DNA of 64,000 nucleotides from NCBI GenBank assembly GCA_963576735.1, contig OY755183.1:13411213-13475212 (forward strand). Direction: 5' to 3'. The notes under the pieces were generated by a model. That model was given only the letters and a program-made list of their open reading frames with translations, searched no databases and was not told the DNA's origin. Position 1 is the stretch's first letter. Every line of letters starts with the position of its first letter. This document shows positions 11,154 to 22,768 of this stretch, piece after piece. Source of the DNA: Bedellia somnulentella (Eukaryota; Arthropoda; Insecta; Lepidoptera; Bedelliidae). The translations under genes and the position numbers were made by a program.

Positions 11154-11489
11154 TTCATAGGAATTCGATAGGAAAAAAAATTAGTCAAATTAAGGCTGTA
11201 ACGGAAACATTTGATAAAATGTGACAACATCATGCGTGTGCCAAGCATCTTCATCCTCTTTATCTAAAATTCATAATCCCATTACAAAGTACGGATGTGT
11301 AAGTAAACACAATAATGACACGACCCCTATAATACAAATATTATGTTCCAATTAAATAAGTTGCTACGGTTATTGCTCGTTCGTGGTCCCGGGATGGCTC
11401 CTAATAGTGGCGCGAAATTGAATTGCTTTGAAGATTTATCGCGGCCTCAGTTCCGATGTACGTTATAAAGTGATATGTGTTTAAGTCTA

Positions 11490-11567
11490 TGTTTATTGTT
11501 TTTTTTTATATTGTTTGTGTCCTCAAGAGGCGAATAAAGATTTTTCTTTCTTTCTTTCTTTCTTTCA
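11490..11567 (+). mobile_element. LINE/SINE 3' end with (TTTC)n tail
   Basis: 'gaggcgaataaagattttt' then (CTTT)n. Same layout as 11100-11153, with a different tail unit. Confidence 0.5.
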
Positions 11568-11609
11568 AATAAGAATTTTCAAAATAATATTTGATAAAAT
11601 ATTTATTTA

Positions 11610-11790
11610 CATACATACATTTACTTAAGGATAAATATCCCACAATAATGGGGTGGCCTAAGCTTTTGAAGTTGATTAGGTAAAGGATTGTAAAATAAAG
11701 GTTGTTGTCGTTGGTGTACAACTGCATCGCCTATTAATAAATTAAAAAAGCACCCGACACCCTCGGTAATGAATGGTGAAATTCAGTGGT
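11610..11790 (-). mobile_element. SINE-A, diverged
   Basis: (TACA)n tail, then 'gataaatatcccacaataat' and 'gtaaaataaaggttgttg'. The head is too decayed to place. Confidence 0.55.
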
Positions 11791-11960
11791 GTGATTAACC
11801 ATCTAGATATCAACAAAAATAATAAACTTACTTATCCTTACTCCCTTAGTACGACATTAACAAAATTGTATTTAATTCAAGTATAAGTACATAAAGCTAA
11901 AACTGATTATTGTACTATTGTAATACTACACTGATTGTTGGACAAGAAGTAAAAGGTATC

Positions 11961-12135
11961 TCTGAGGCGGTTCTCACAGCCCATGTATGTCCCCACCAAG
12001 GGATTCGAGCTTACCCTATATAGGGCGATTTGGCCATAGTCCACCACGCGGGCCAATTGCGGGTTGGCAGACTAACGACTGCTACCGTAATAGTAGCCGT
12101 GACCGACGGCTTAACGGTCTGAGGCGGTAAAGCGT
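11961..12135. repeat. Repeat-E copy (lepidopteran-type SINE-like)
   Basis: 'cacagcccatgtatgtcccc', 'accaagggattcgagc', 'accctatatagggcgattt', 'tccaccacgcgggccaattg' and 'cgggttggcagac'. The 'ccaccacgctgg...gcgggttgg' block is widespread in lepidopteran SINEs. Other copies lie at 671-740 and 45790-46050. Confidence 0.6.
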
Positions 12136-12670
12136 CAAAATCATTGCCAACATAAAATAAAATAAAAAATAATAAAATAAAACAGAACGCTTTTGGTTCT
12201 GATGGTTATCTCTTAATAAATAATAAAAAGATATATTTATAAATATGTGTACACAAGTATTAACAGGTTTAATAAAACCAACTTCATAATGAATAAACCA
12301 TCAGTTAAAGCTCGTCAAAAAAACAAGATATATGTCAAATATCCCTGGAAGAACTCTTACAAAACAATTGGTAAATAAAGGTTAATCTACCATGAAATAA
12401 GATTTCCTATTGACACAGTGCCTTGGCATTGTAGTACATTTACTCATATTTTTTTATAAAACCCGTATCGAAAACGTGAGAAGCGCCCTTACTGATCCAA
12501 TTTAATTTAGGCGGGTCACGGATAATCAGTTAAAGTTAATTGATTGGCCTTTTTTGTAGTCGTGTGCCGACTATTAATTTTAATAAACGAATTATGTTTG
12601 CCTTTTTGGGAAAGTAATAACGTTAGTATAAGTATGTATGTGCATGATGATTTTAGATCAAATACAAGTA
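12136..12670. other. No recognisable feature
   Basis: No gene or repeat recognised apart from short (AAATA)n-like runs near 12150. Confidence 0.45.
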
Positions 12671-12890
12671 CTGCCCCTTTCTACCCACGGGTGTCATAAG
12701 AGGCGACTGAGGGTATGGGGCTTTTTAAGTGGTTTTTGGGCAGTGAGGTTGGGGACCCATCACCACCAATACTTTATTTTTATTTCTACCATCTTATCCC
12801 CTATCAACTTCCAAATGTTGCTGAGGAGTTTCTAGCTTTGAAGCTCTGGCTACCCCTTATTGAGATTTATAGCCATGAGTATCTGTATGT
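12671..12890 (+). mobile_element. SINE-A subfamily II, head truncated
   Basis: Subfamily II markers: 'ctacccacgggtgtcataag', 'ggctttttaagtgg', 'tatcaacttccaaatgttgc' and 'gaggagtttctagctttgaa'. It ends with a short TATGT tail that runs straight into the head of the next SINE-A. Confidence 0.85.
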
Positions 12891-13152
12891 GCTGTGTAGT
12901 GTCGGCTAAGAATAGCACTACCCCATTTCTTCCGGTGGGTGTACGTAAGAGGCGACTAACGGTATTGGGGCTTTTAAGGGATTTTGGGCGATGCGGTTGG
13001 AGACCCATCACCGACAACTTTTTTCTTACCATATTTTCCCCACGCAACTTCCAAAAGTGGCTGAGGAATTTTTGATTCCTTAGCTCTGGCTACCCCTTCT
13101 AGGGATTTATAGCCGTGAGTATATGTATGTATGTATCTGTATGTATGTATGT
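12891..13152 (+). mobile_element. SINE-A subfamily I, full length
   Basis: Head GCTGTGTAGTGTCGG starts immediately after the previous copy's tail. All subfamily I blocks are present, ending with a long (TATG)n tail. Confidence 0.88.
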
Positions 13153-13764
13153 TTGTACAAGTAGTTGAAGACCGAAGTGTAAGCAATAAAAGACCAAGCA
13201 TTCAAACTATTTAAAAAAAGTTATGTTTTACAAGATCAAGGTCACAATCTTATTGAGCCTATCAAACCGTCAGTCAGTACTGAAAGTATGTCAATATTTC
13301 TCCCGGAGCGAGCGCGTACAGTGAGTGTGTGGGCGGCTTTAAAATAGATGCAGGTGTATCTAGATCTAGACCGGAACGGATGGTCTGTGTTGTGCTTTAT
13401 TTTCTTTTGCACTTTTCATTCATAAGCAAGCGAGTATGGAAGAGCTTGATTTTCTATTGAGACCGGGTGCTTTGAAACATACTTAAAAAGAGGTTTAGTT
13501 TGGGGAGACGTTACATTTGTATGATTTGTAGTGATTAAACAGTAAATTCTTGATTTCTTGTGTGCATCATTAGTACTAAGTATCATTTACTGACCATACC
13601 ATACAAAAGTTTTAAGAAAGACATCGCTTTCAGTGATAAGAACTGTACCCTATATTCATGATCACCGATATTTATGAATACAACCATTATGGGTGTAAAA
13701 TGTAAGGTGATATGAATTCCGATGTCCAATAAAGTGATTTTATTATATTCTAAATGATTGCCTC
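13153..13764. other. No recognisable feature
   Basis: No gene or repeat recognised. Confidence 0.45.
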
Positions 13765-13835
13765 ATAATTAAAAGAGGTCAAAAATCCTCAGACAAATTT
13801 CGCAATTGAGGGGGAAAAGATGTTGGTAATACGTT
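13765..13835 (-). mobile_element. SINE-A fragment, old
   Basis: 'aaatcctcagacaaattt' and 'gagggggaaaagatgttggt' resemble the SINE-A middle on the minus strand. Confidence 0.35.
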
Positions 13836-13848
13836 TCATAGCTGTGTA

Positions 13849-14199
13849 ACATAACATAACATAAACGTTCACGCCGAATATCCCCGAGGGGGTTGGCAGA
13901 GGTACTAATACTTCTGAACATCACGTGACTTTGACACCTGGTGTTTTGCATGGACAGTGTACTCACGTGATAGGGGGCAGGCCTATCGCCGTTTTGTACG
14001 AATACACTGTCACATGACTAAGTACAACTCAGTCATGTGGGTTTCCTCACGATGTTTTCCCTCACCGTTAACAACCATGATAAATTAACCACACTTATGT
14101 CTTTAGAAAAGACAAATTGGTGTAGGCCCGACCCGGGATTTGAACACTAGTCGCTTGCACGTCAACCGGTGTTCTACCCACTGAGCTATCACGTCGTCG
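13849..14199 (-). mobile_element. SINE-D, full length, inserted at a SINE-A head
   Basis: (AACAT)n tail, then 'cgttcacgccgaatatcccc', 'gttggcagaggtac', 'ctcacgtgataggggg', 'tttcctcacgatgttttccc' and a tRNA-like head with B-box GGGATTTGAACAC. Exact 13-bp TSD TCATAGCTGTGTA (13836-13848, 14200-14212). The TSD contains the first bases of the SINE-A copy that was hit. Confidence 0.9.
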
Positions 14200-14204
14200 T
14201 CATA

Positions 14205-14372
14205 GCTGTGTACTGTCGGGTTATTACTAACACATTATTTTTGAAGACCGATAATCAACCATCTTTGCTTTAACAATTGTTTCTCCAACAAAATTTCAAA
14301 TAGCGGCTCTAGAATTTGTCTTTCTGAAGCTCTAGCTACCCCATTTTGGGATTTTTAGCCGTGAATATTGGT
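14205..14372 (+). mobile_element. SINE-A, diverged
   Basis: Head GCTGTGTACTGTCGG, a decayed middle, then 'gaagctctagctacccc' and 'tagccgtga' with a degenerate tail. Older than the SINE-D that interrupts its start. Confidence 0.65.
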
Positions 14373-14806
14373 ATGTTCGTGAAGTAGTGTTTTATCACCA
14401 CGTAGCGCTTAACCATTATTTGAATTGGCCCGATACCCCGGTCCGGTAAAACATAGACAAAAATGTTGCACCGATCGTTAAATCTCCTACCTTTTTTCAA
14501 GTCGGTTAATATATTGTGGTTGTCAAAATCTAAACAAAAACTTAATAAGATCACGCAACACAACATTAATAGTACTATTGTATAATTTATATATAACATT
14601 TACTTTTATAATGAGAATTTGATTCATACTTTCACTCCACTTTGTGTTATTTCTTAGAATAATCTACTTGCTTTGTAATTACTAATAATGTGTTATTACT
14701 GTTACGTAATCTACCTTTAACTATTCTATGGCCGTTAACAGTTTAGTGGTTTTACAGTTGTTATATTCATAATAAAATAAAAAATATGGACTTATGATCA
14801 CGACTG

Positions 14807-14941
14807 AATACATACATATACGCACGCCGTTAGTTCCCATTGCGGTAGGCAGAGACTATCGATCGCCACTTGTACGATTCTGACAAACTTCTCTAGCTTA
14901 GTTCAAATCCATCAATCTTTTCAAACATGCTCCTTTATTCT
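14807..14941 (-). mobile_element. LINE-B, 5'-truncated
   Basis: Tail, 'cacgccgttagttcccattg', the RT end codons, truncated at 'cctttattc'. Direct repeat TCACGACTG at 14798-14806 and 14942-14950. Confidence 0.85.
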
Positions 14942-15014
14942 TCACGACTGTACTCTAGTAAAACTATAACTGCAAAAACATTTATAGATAACAGCTAAAG
15001 CATACTTACCAATA

Positions 15015-15110
15015 CATATATAGCATCACGCCATTAATTTCCATTTAGGTAAGTAGATAGAGAGCATTATTGGCCACTCTTTACTAACTTAGAAACTTCC
15101 CGTATATTCT
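15015..15110 (-). mobile_element. LINE-B 3' end, diverged
   Basis: 'catcacgccattaatttcca' and 'taagtagatagagagcatta' are a decayed version of the LINE-B 3' end. Confidence 0.45.
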
Positions 15111-15317
15111 CTTTTAAAAAAACTGAAGAAGTAAATGTTCAAGTACCCTGGAGTACAACCCACATTTCACTCGGCCACTTCGTCATACGAAACAATAAAA
15201 AAATACAAAGGTATAGAGCGTAAACCGATTCTGAAACAAACACGCAAAAATATAATACAGGGGTTTAAAAATTATACTAAAATATTCATGATGATGAAAA
15301 CACAAAATCACTATACA

Positions 15318-15494
15318 TTGGATCAAATAGAAAATGTGCTCAAAAAGGCAGGTATCCGAAGTATGAAGAACAAAAGAGCATGTATGAGAAGATTGATGGA
15401 TATAAACGAAGCAAGAGAGGTTTGGAGAGTGGCGATCGATAGTGTCTGCCAATCCCAATGCGAACTAAAGGCGTGAGTATATGTATGTGTGTAT
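15318..15494 (+). mobile_element. LINE-B, 5'-truncated, RT C-terminus open
   Basis: Encodes LDQIENVLKKAGIRSMKNKR, then ACMRRLMDINEAREVW and a changed end after a small deletion in the CQDRTKW segment. The open frame extends upstream by chance to 15135 into unrelated DNA. Tail 'ggcgtgagtatatgtatgtg'. Confidence 0.8.
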
Positions 15495-15885
15495 ATCAAA
15501 ACTAATAACTAGCCATCCGTACATTCAGCTCAGATTTTCCTAGCACATTGTTACTAACAACAATAGCAAAGACATGAAAAGAAACTTATTATTTTGTCCG
15601 CCATCTCGGAAACAATAAGAAGGTTGCGTTATGTTATCTGTTAATATCGTTGCGAATGGATTTAGCACTTTATTCAATTAAATAGTTCTTTTGTTCCACA
15701 ATATATTGTTTTGAGAACAATGATTTCGTCCTATCTAATACACAATCAAGAGCTGCATTGGGTAGAATCGGAGGCCTAGAAAACTATTTTCTATTTTTTT
15801 TCTATTCATATCGGCTTAGAATCGCGCTACCACATTCCTACCGGAGCCTATAGTACTTTTGGCGCATTGATAGGAAATTGTGGGC

Positions 15886-15975
15886 GTGTGAACACCAGGT
15901 GACAATGCTGTTCAGAAGTATTAGTACCTCTGCCAAACCCTTCGGGGATATTCGGCTTGAAAGTTTGAGTTTGAG
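15886..15975 (+). mobile_element. SINE-D 3' end fragment
   Basis: 'gaacaccaggtgaca', 'gttcagaagtattagtacct', then CTGCCAAACCC-TTC-GGGGATATTCGGC and a decayed tail. Confidence 0.7.
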
Positions 15976-16154
15976 TAGAGTTGTGATGTAGTATTAAATT
16001 ATTTTCTCCTTTTTTATTTTTTAACTTGCAACAGTGACTGAAGAACATCTAATTCCTAAGCTATGACAACTTTTTCTTAGGCTTCACCGTCATTATTTTA
16101 GTTTATTCTACATCATAATATGGTTGTAGATAGGAGACATAGATGTCGACCTTA

Positions 16155-16200
16155 CCACACCCCACGCCGTCAGTTATCATTTAGGTAGTCAGTGATGATG
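16155..16200 (-). mobile_element. LINE-B 3' end, very old
   Basis: 'cacgccgtcagttatcattt' followed by 'aggtagtcag'. Confidence 0.3.
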
Positions 16201-16632
16201 CTATTTCGTTTTGCTCATATCTACCGATCTATCGAATCTAATATCCACCATCAGATTAGCCCACCTTCTTTAAGTTAGTAAACCAATTTCACCCACACAA
16301 GTTACATAACCAAATAAACTATGAACTTGAACTAATAGTATATCATAAGTTGTTTACTCAAAATATTCATGAGAATCAATACACAAACTTCCTCGTGTCC
16401 TTTCAAGTAGTATGACGTCATAGCTACAGTAAAAAGGTAATGGCCGCGGAATTCGTAGTTGTAGTTCAAGATTGCCCAATCACGGTCAATCGTGACAACT
16501 ATAGTACTGAGACAACTTGTCAAGGTCATGTGTGATACGGTATACACGTGGTTGAGGTTTTATACTTTGCGATACCATTTGTTTGAGCGATTGAAGATGT
16601 CGATTTAGCGCGGCGTTTTTGTATATTCATTA

Positions 16633-16831
16633 AGAGCTTATTCCATTACACTTTGTCGTTTCTGAATTCAGACGTCCTTCGAAGTTACTGCCGCAGAGGC
16701 TTGTTATTCCACTACACAAATTTGTCTACTTTTCAGAAGCCTAGCGTTCTGAACGTTATTCCACTCCCCTAGTCTGAATTCAGATTCTGTGGCTCTCAGA
16801 CGTCTTCATTCAGACAAATGGAATAAGCTCT
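16633..16831. mobile_element. PIF/Harbinger-like MITE (199 bp)
   Basis: Terminal inverted repeat AGAGCTTATTCCATT at both ends, flanked by TTA on each side (16630-16632, 16832-16834). A 3-bp TWA-type TSD is the hallmark of PIF/Harbinger. Internal 'ttattccact' motifs repeat the terminus. No transposase. Confidence 0.7.
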
Positions 16832-16834
16832 TTA

Positions 16835-18049
16835 GGCTTGAGATAATAATGTATGCCTCCGGGTTTGTAGTAACTTTAGCAAATTATGACAAGATTTAAC
16901 TAGAATTTTATAGTAATCATGCATTGAAGTTATGGAATGTACTTTGTAATGATGAATTAAATTAATGCCTTTTTTTGTATTATTTTCGTCTTCGATTCAA
17001 GCAAGAAATCAACATATTTTTTCTTTGATGCAATGATTTTGCAGGTTAATCGCGTATATCGTGACTCACAGTGTAAAAGGTAGTTTTCTATAGACTTGTT
17101 TTTGCCACGTTCAGTGTAACTCTAATTATGTCACGGATAACTATAAGAAAAGTATTATATTGTATAATAAATAGATCGGATCATATGTATCAAGTTCGCC
17201 AGTATTTTTCTTATATTTTATATAATAAATAAGCGAATGACCATAAGCTGAGAAAGAATAAGTCACGCATTTGGCGCAAAGTTTCTAACTTACAAAACAA
17301 AGAAACCCACATGAAAAAAACAGGAAATACTTTCCTGAACTAACACAAGAAGGCAGATCATATCTAGATTTATTACCGTCCTAGATCATCGGATTAAAAG
17401 ATAAGCCTCGAGGAACTAAGCAACCTAGACTAACACACTAAATCAATTGCTTCAGAAAAACAAAACCAGCGTCCCTTAAATCCAACTGAATTCTGGATTC
17501 CCTGGTGTGCCCTCTAGCTATGTCTTAACCCAGTTAAGACAACTTCTCTGTACTTATTTTCAACTTTATGTACTGGTAATAGGAACTATGTACACAGTTC
17601 CTGCTTTGGTAGCCGTACAAACAAAATGTGATAAGTCGGTCAGTCAACAACTACGTAGTAAATACGCGAGCCTTTTCAAATAACAACGAAACCGCAAAAT
17701 GGAAATTGTATGTTAATATTAGATTGATTTTCCTTTGCAATACCATCTACTACATCATCTTCAATTTCATCTATCACTTTCTGATGAAGAACTTTCAATT
17801 ATATTTTTAAACTTTTAACTTGCTGTGGTAAAGTTGGTTCTATATGAAGTTTTCTTCTTATCATAGCGATTGATTTTCTAGACCGAATTCTAAACATTCA
17901 TAATTTTAGAATTCTGAAGCAATTTTAGTAAGTTACAAACGGGAACGCAAATTAATAGTATTTTTTCTTTTTGCGAAAAATAATAACCCTATCTCATTTT
18001 TCTCAAAAAAAGGGATGACCACGGTATTACATAGGTATGCTTTCAAATG
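16835..18049. other. No recognisable feature
   Basis: AT-rich sequence with no supported gene, RNA or repeat family. Confidence 0.45.
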
Positions 18050-18053
18050 AATA

Positions 18054-18305
18054 CATACATACATACGTACATATACTCACGGCTATAAATCCCGAGAAGG
18101 GGTAGCCAGAGCTAAGGAATTAGAAATTCCTCAGCCACTTTTGGAAAGTTGAGTGGGGAAAAGATGGTTAAGTAATGATGTTGGTGATGGGTTTCCAACC
18201 GCATCGCCCAAAAATCCCTTAAAAGCCCCAATACCGTTAGTCGCCTCTTACGTACACCCACCGGAAGAAATGGGGTAGCGCTATTCTAAGCCGACACTAC
18301 ACAGC
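18054..18305 (-). mobile_element. SINE-A (subfamily I), full length
   Basis: Complete set of blocks. Direct repeat AAATGAATA flanks it (18045-18053, 18310-18318), with 4 extra bases between head and right repeat. Confidence 0.85.
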
Positions 18306-18548
18306 TATAAAATGAATAAGATACATATTTACTAAATGAAATCAGTAAACATACATAAAAATAAATATATTTTAGAATAACAGACAAACACGCTTTTGAA
18401 GCACATTTAACTGAAAAGTAAAAAATAATTCCCAATATAAGGTGAAAATCATGAAAAAGCGTGGGGCGCAGAGCGCCATATTATTCATCTTTTAAGCAAC
18501 CCGTCAACAATCATTTGAAATTATTTAATCCTGGCGACCCTAATCAGT

Positions 18549-18687
18549 AGGGCAAGCGCGAGCGCTATTTTATCGACACGATAACGGTGAGAATGAGATG
18601 GCAGTATACGATACTAAGTAAAGTGCATAAGAGATGGCTGCTTTATCGCACGCGATAACTAGTTTAAACACCGCTCGTGCTTGCCCT
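18549..18687. mobile_element. Fold-back element / MITE (139 bp)
   Basis: AGGGCAAGCGCGAGCG at the left pairs with CGCTCGTGCTTGCCCT at the right, with one mismatch. There is a second pair of subterminal motifs (TTTATCG-CACGATAAC / TTTATCG-CACGCGATAAC). TSD not clear. Confidence 0.55.
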
Positions 18688-19004
18688 TCAGGATAATAAA
18701 TAATATTTACAAAATATTTTGTGTAAATAGATAAAGGTAACAGTAGGATCAGTTACCTCAATTCAAAAGTGTCTACATTCGAATGATCTCGTTAGTCTGT
18801 AGAGCAATAGCGCTAATAGCGGCGTCAAAGCTTAATTTAACTAAATTGTCAATGTGGTCGCGCTAATTAGCCATCACGGGACTCGAGGTCGAACAAATTG
18901 TCATTGTCAGAATCACCTAAATGAGCTCTGTTCCGGGTTGTTGATGCAAGTGGGATTCTGTACCTACCTAACTAGAATTACGTTTTACGGGTATAATACC
19001 AAAG

Positions 19005-19164
19005 GGCAGGCGTCCGAAGTATGACGAATAAAAGAGCATGTATGAAAAGTTTGATGTAAACGAAGCTAGAGATGTTTGCAAGGACGGTACGAAGTGGCGA
19101 TCGATAGTCTCTGCCTACCCCAATGGGAATTAACGGCGTGAGTAAATGTATATATGCATGTATG
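19005..19164 (+). mobile_element. LINE-B, 5'-truncated, exact TSD
   Basis: Starts at 'ggcaggcgtccgaagtatga', runs through the RT end codons (one small deletion) to 'aacggcgtgag' and the tail. Exact 13-bp TSD TATAATACCAAAG (18992-19004, 19165-19177). Confidence 0.92.
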
Positions 19165-19189
19165 TATAATACCAAAGAGAATAAACAAT

Positions 19190-19300
19190 TTCTTCAGCCA
19201 CTTTTAGAAGTAGAGAGATGAAAAGATGGTTTTATAAAGGAGTGTTCATAATGGGTTTCCAGGCGCATCACTAATTATCTAAAGCCTCGCAATATTACCT
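19190..19300 (-). mobile_element. SINE-A fragment
   Basis: 'cttcagccacttttagaag', 'gatgaaaagatgg' and 'atgggtttccaggcgcatca'. It abuts the right TSD of LINE-B. Confidence 0.55.
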
Positions 19301-21716
19301 CCAAATGTACCATTTATGTATTGGCATTGTTTAACAAATTTACACCTCTACCTTTCTGTAACTTATAAGTATGGTTATTCATTTCGAGGTAACCTACATC
19401 TACTTGCCTGAGGTAATACTCGTAATCAGTCAAGTGACAGTGTATCCGTAGAAAGCAGCGTTAGTGTTGCTCCCTAATAACAGGTTCAACTACGCCCACA
19501 GATAAAAAAATACTTATTAGCAAGACACTCGTACCAACTTACCTCTATTAAAAAAGGGTAGCCTTAAGGGGTTTTGGAAGAGGATTATGAAATAAAAAAA
19601 AATGTTTCTAAAGATGGATAAAAAATTTGTTTGCTATATAATATAAAATTAAGATACTAATCGATGGACGATTTTGTTCATCATGTCGTTAAGTGACTGA
19701 ATATTGTGTTAGAATAAAATTCAAAATTAAAAAAAATAAGTTTTGAGCATACGCATAGCATTCTATAAATGTGGATAAAATCCTGCATTAATGTGATCAT
19801 GTGCAAAAACTCTGAGAAGTTTTCTGAGGCGAAATATTTGAAGTCCACTAAAACCACACGAGCCATCCGATTGATTAAACATTCAATATCAAACACGGCT
19901 TGCTCAGTTTTCGATTCTATTGAGCGATAAATCTGTCAATAAATTGTAATCCAATCTTCATTGAACAGGAACACCACCGCGCTCGTAATTTACAAGCAAA
20001 AAATTCGCGCGCATTTACCAAGAAAATGAGAAAACAAGATGGCGAATTTTTTGCCGCGGTTTTTTCTCGTGCAATTTTCGCACTTGTCTCACACGTCCCA
20101 TCAACGTTCTTTGCATGCTTAAGATATTTTTTGTCGATAACACATAGATATGGTTACATTTTATTGGATTCACTTTAGGAGAGTTGTACGTTATTGTCTA
20201 TTTTGATGCGAAACAGTATTTTTATTTTTGAAAATACATAAAGTAGAAGAATAAGTACCACACAAGTGGATCCTAAAATGCTAAACTACTCAACTAGGTT
20301 AAGGCTAACTGAGTTTTATGATGCATGCGGAATCTACTGCACCAAAACTTAATTTACCAAAATAATTGGCTCGAACTCTTGCTAAGAATACAATTTAAAA
20401 CTATACATACAGAGAATATTCATAAGGTAAGAATCCTGACTGTAATTAATTGAAGGGTACAAATAGTCTCCACACAATTTGAAGAATCAATCATTCAAAT
20501 ACATAGTCATATTTTTTCATGTGAAAAGCTAAGCAAACGTCTACATTTTGTTTTTAATTCAGTGCTTCGATTTAGATTTCGATAATATAAGAAGAATAAA
20601 TGTACAAAAACTTAACAGCCAGAAACATTTGAAATGAAACCTTTTTCTTTATTCAATGATAATGGCCGTATCGTTACAGAGAATGCCCCAGTTCGATTAA
20701 AAAAAGAGCTGAAACAGCTCAAAGGAGAACCTTCTGTTACAGTTCAAATAGATGATTATTACGCGCTTCACTGCTTCTTGAAAAAAACATCTGAAAAACA
20801 TCACGGTACAATACAAAATGCTAGAAGGTTCCGCCGATTACAAAAGAATTGAGAATCTATTAACTCAATGAAATTCATGAAAGTTTATGTATAGAGAATA
20901 GGGACATTATAGTAAAAATACTGTAGTAAAATTGTTTAGTGTAGTTGAATTTTCTACATTTATAAACGGAACAGTATTTAACTATATTAAGGTAATTTTT
21001 ATTAAGATGTATTTATTTAATAAGGTATTAAGGTAATTCCATCCCAAAATCGAATGAGTTTGACATATTTGTTTATCATACAGGCTCACCAATTAAAATT
21101 ATAGCAAAGAACATGAAGAGAGATCCCAATTTGGATAACTGCTTTATTGATATTTATTATCGCTTCCATTGTTAAAGTTTTTAATAATACTAATACCATT
21201 TAATTCGGTTTTTAGTGTCAATTTTGAGTTGCCGCACGAAGCCTGAGTGCGCTACGTAGTTGATTTCGATGTATCATTTCAAAAGATTCATTTGAGCGAG
21301 TCTGATCTGTCAACGTTTTAGCGTTTCGTGAGCCGTCGTTCATATGAATCACACTGAGCTAGATGAGCCATTGAGCTAAAAGAGTGATATAGTTCAGTAC
21401 ATGATAAAGATATATATCGCTCTTTTCTTTTCAGTGAGCTAGATCTCTCATGCCTATTCTCTGCATGATAAATCGGGTGTTCTACCCTCTGACCTATCAT
21501 AGTTTAATTAACTTAAATTTTAACGGCAGATAGCTGATGCAGTAAGGAGTTATTATCTTTCAATTTAAGTAAAAGCATCATCATGTGCGAATCCAGTGGG
21601 ATGCCTAGGTATTTGTAAAGGTACTAGTATATCTCCCACAACAGATGATACGTTGCGCCTTTGATGTAAGCTTAATTGGTTATAAGTGTAATGTATTAAT
21701 AAATAAAGAAAGTAGT
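19301..21716. other. No firm feature; one unrecognised ORF
   Basis: AT-rich and without recognised repeats. It contains the small ORF at 20634-20852. A short minus-strand motif at 19559 ('gggtagccttaagggg') may be a SINE-A scrap. Confidence 0.4.
20634..20852 (+). CDS. Unrecognised 72-codon ORF
   Basis: I do not recognise this frame. It starts at an ATG (context gaaATGA) and encodes a lysine/arginine-rich peptide, beginning MKPFSLFNDNGRIVTE and ending in the basic run NARRFRRLQKN. There is no signal peptide, membrane segment or known motif. It stands out because the surrounding sequence has few long ATG frames and the product has an ordinary protein-like composition. It could be a short host exon, a decayed transposon ORF, or chance. 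No splice context or neighbour supports any of these. Confidence 0.2.
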   Translation: MKPFSLFNDNGRIVTENAPVRLKKELKQLKGEPSVTVQIDDYYALHCFLKKTSEKHHGTIQNARRFRRLQKN

Positions 21717-21770
21717 AATAATCCCCACATTAGGTTTTCATGAACAAAAAAAACGTTTAAATTAGTGTAA
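21717..21770 (+). mobile_element. Repeat-C 3' flank fragment
   Basis: 'gtagtaataatccccacatt' then 'aggttttcatgaac' and an A-run. Only the part of Repeat-C beyond the tRNA-like core is present. Confidence 0.6.
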
Positions 21771-21799
21771 TGTATGTTTGTAGATAGTTGTAGAACATA

Positions 21800-21980
21800 T
21801 CTAACTCATTTCGTAGCACGGATGTTGTAAGAGCCTGCTTTGGTTTTTGGGCTTTTTTAAGCGAGTTAGGGCGGTATGGCTGGGAACCTATAACCAACCA
21901 TAATTTATTTAACCATACTTTGCCAATCAACATCGGCTGAAGAATTACTGATATAGAAGCTCTGTCTACCTACTACGTCA
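21800..21980 (+). mobile_element. SINE-A, old diverged copy
   Basis: 'tttttgggcttttttaagcg', 'tggctgggaacctataacc' and 'gaagctctgtctacc' preserve the order of SINE-A blocks. Confidence 0.45.
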
Positions 21981-22189
21981 TAGTACAACGTCTGCACCGG
22001 AGTATACATAATACCCACTAATACGATCGCGTATTTTGTTAAAAATTTAATGAATACGCAAGGTCAACTTTTTATTATCGCAGATATAAAGTAAATTAGT
22101 ATAAAAAACATCGTACCTTTAGTTCTAAGTATCCAGCAGTGTTTTCAGTCAGTTTTCTCTTACAAAAAAACATGCATAAATTTAATACT

Positions 22190-22340
22190 CACGCCATAAG
22201 TTCCCATTGGAGTAGGCAGAGAATATCAATCGTCACTTTGTACAATCCTGACAAACCTCTAGTGCTTCGTTTACATCCATCAATCTTCTCATACATGCTC
22301 TTTTATTCTTCAAACTTCGGACGCCTACCTTTTACATATT
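22190..22340 (-). mobile_element. LINE-B, 5'-truncated
   Basis: 'ctcacgccataagttcccat', 'gtaggcagagaatatcaatc' and the RT end codons, back to 'cggacgcctacctttt'. The tail is decayed. Confidence 0.75.
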
Positions 22341-22594
22341 AAGTTATCTCTTACAAGTCTGAAAATCTGTAAAACCGAAGCTATCAAAGAACAGACTATA
22401 AAGTAAGTTAGGTACAAAGACTACAAAAAAGATTCGAGCTTAACTAGGGATCAACCGATTGGCCCAGCCCCAGCGCTCGCAGCATAAAACTATCATTGAG
22501 CTGAACCTAATAACACTTCCGATTACAATAGGACGAAGTTGTTAAGACCTAGGTATTGGGTCTACTGTGAACTATCAACTTTAAAAATTCTCTA

Positions 22595-22768
22595 TTCTAA
22601 GGACTTTTGTAAGTGGTTTTTGGGCGATGCGGTTGGAGAACCGTCATCAACGATACTTTATTTCTACCATCTTCTCCCCTATCAACTAACATATGTGGCT
22701 GAGGAGTTACTAGCTCTGAAGCTCTGGCTACCTCTTTTTCGGACTTACGTCCGTGAGTATATGAATGT
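22595..22768 (+). mobile_element. SINE-A subfamily II, head lost
   Basis: 'gtaagtggtttttgggcgat', 'catcttctcccctatcaact' and 'gaagctctggctacctcttt', with tail 'ccgtgagtatatgaatgta'. Confidence 0.75.

Noticed and set aside
10874..11224. 116-codon ORF rich in hydrophobic residues
   Set aside because: Encoded by T-rich sequence, crosses an (ATCT)n retroelement tail, and lacks any motif.
15135..15317. N-terminal part of the 113-codon ORF
   Set aside because: Only the part after 15318 matches LINE-B; the upstream codons are unrelated flanking DNA that happens to be open.
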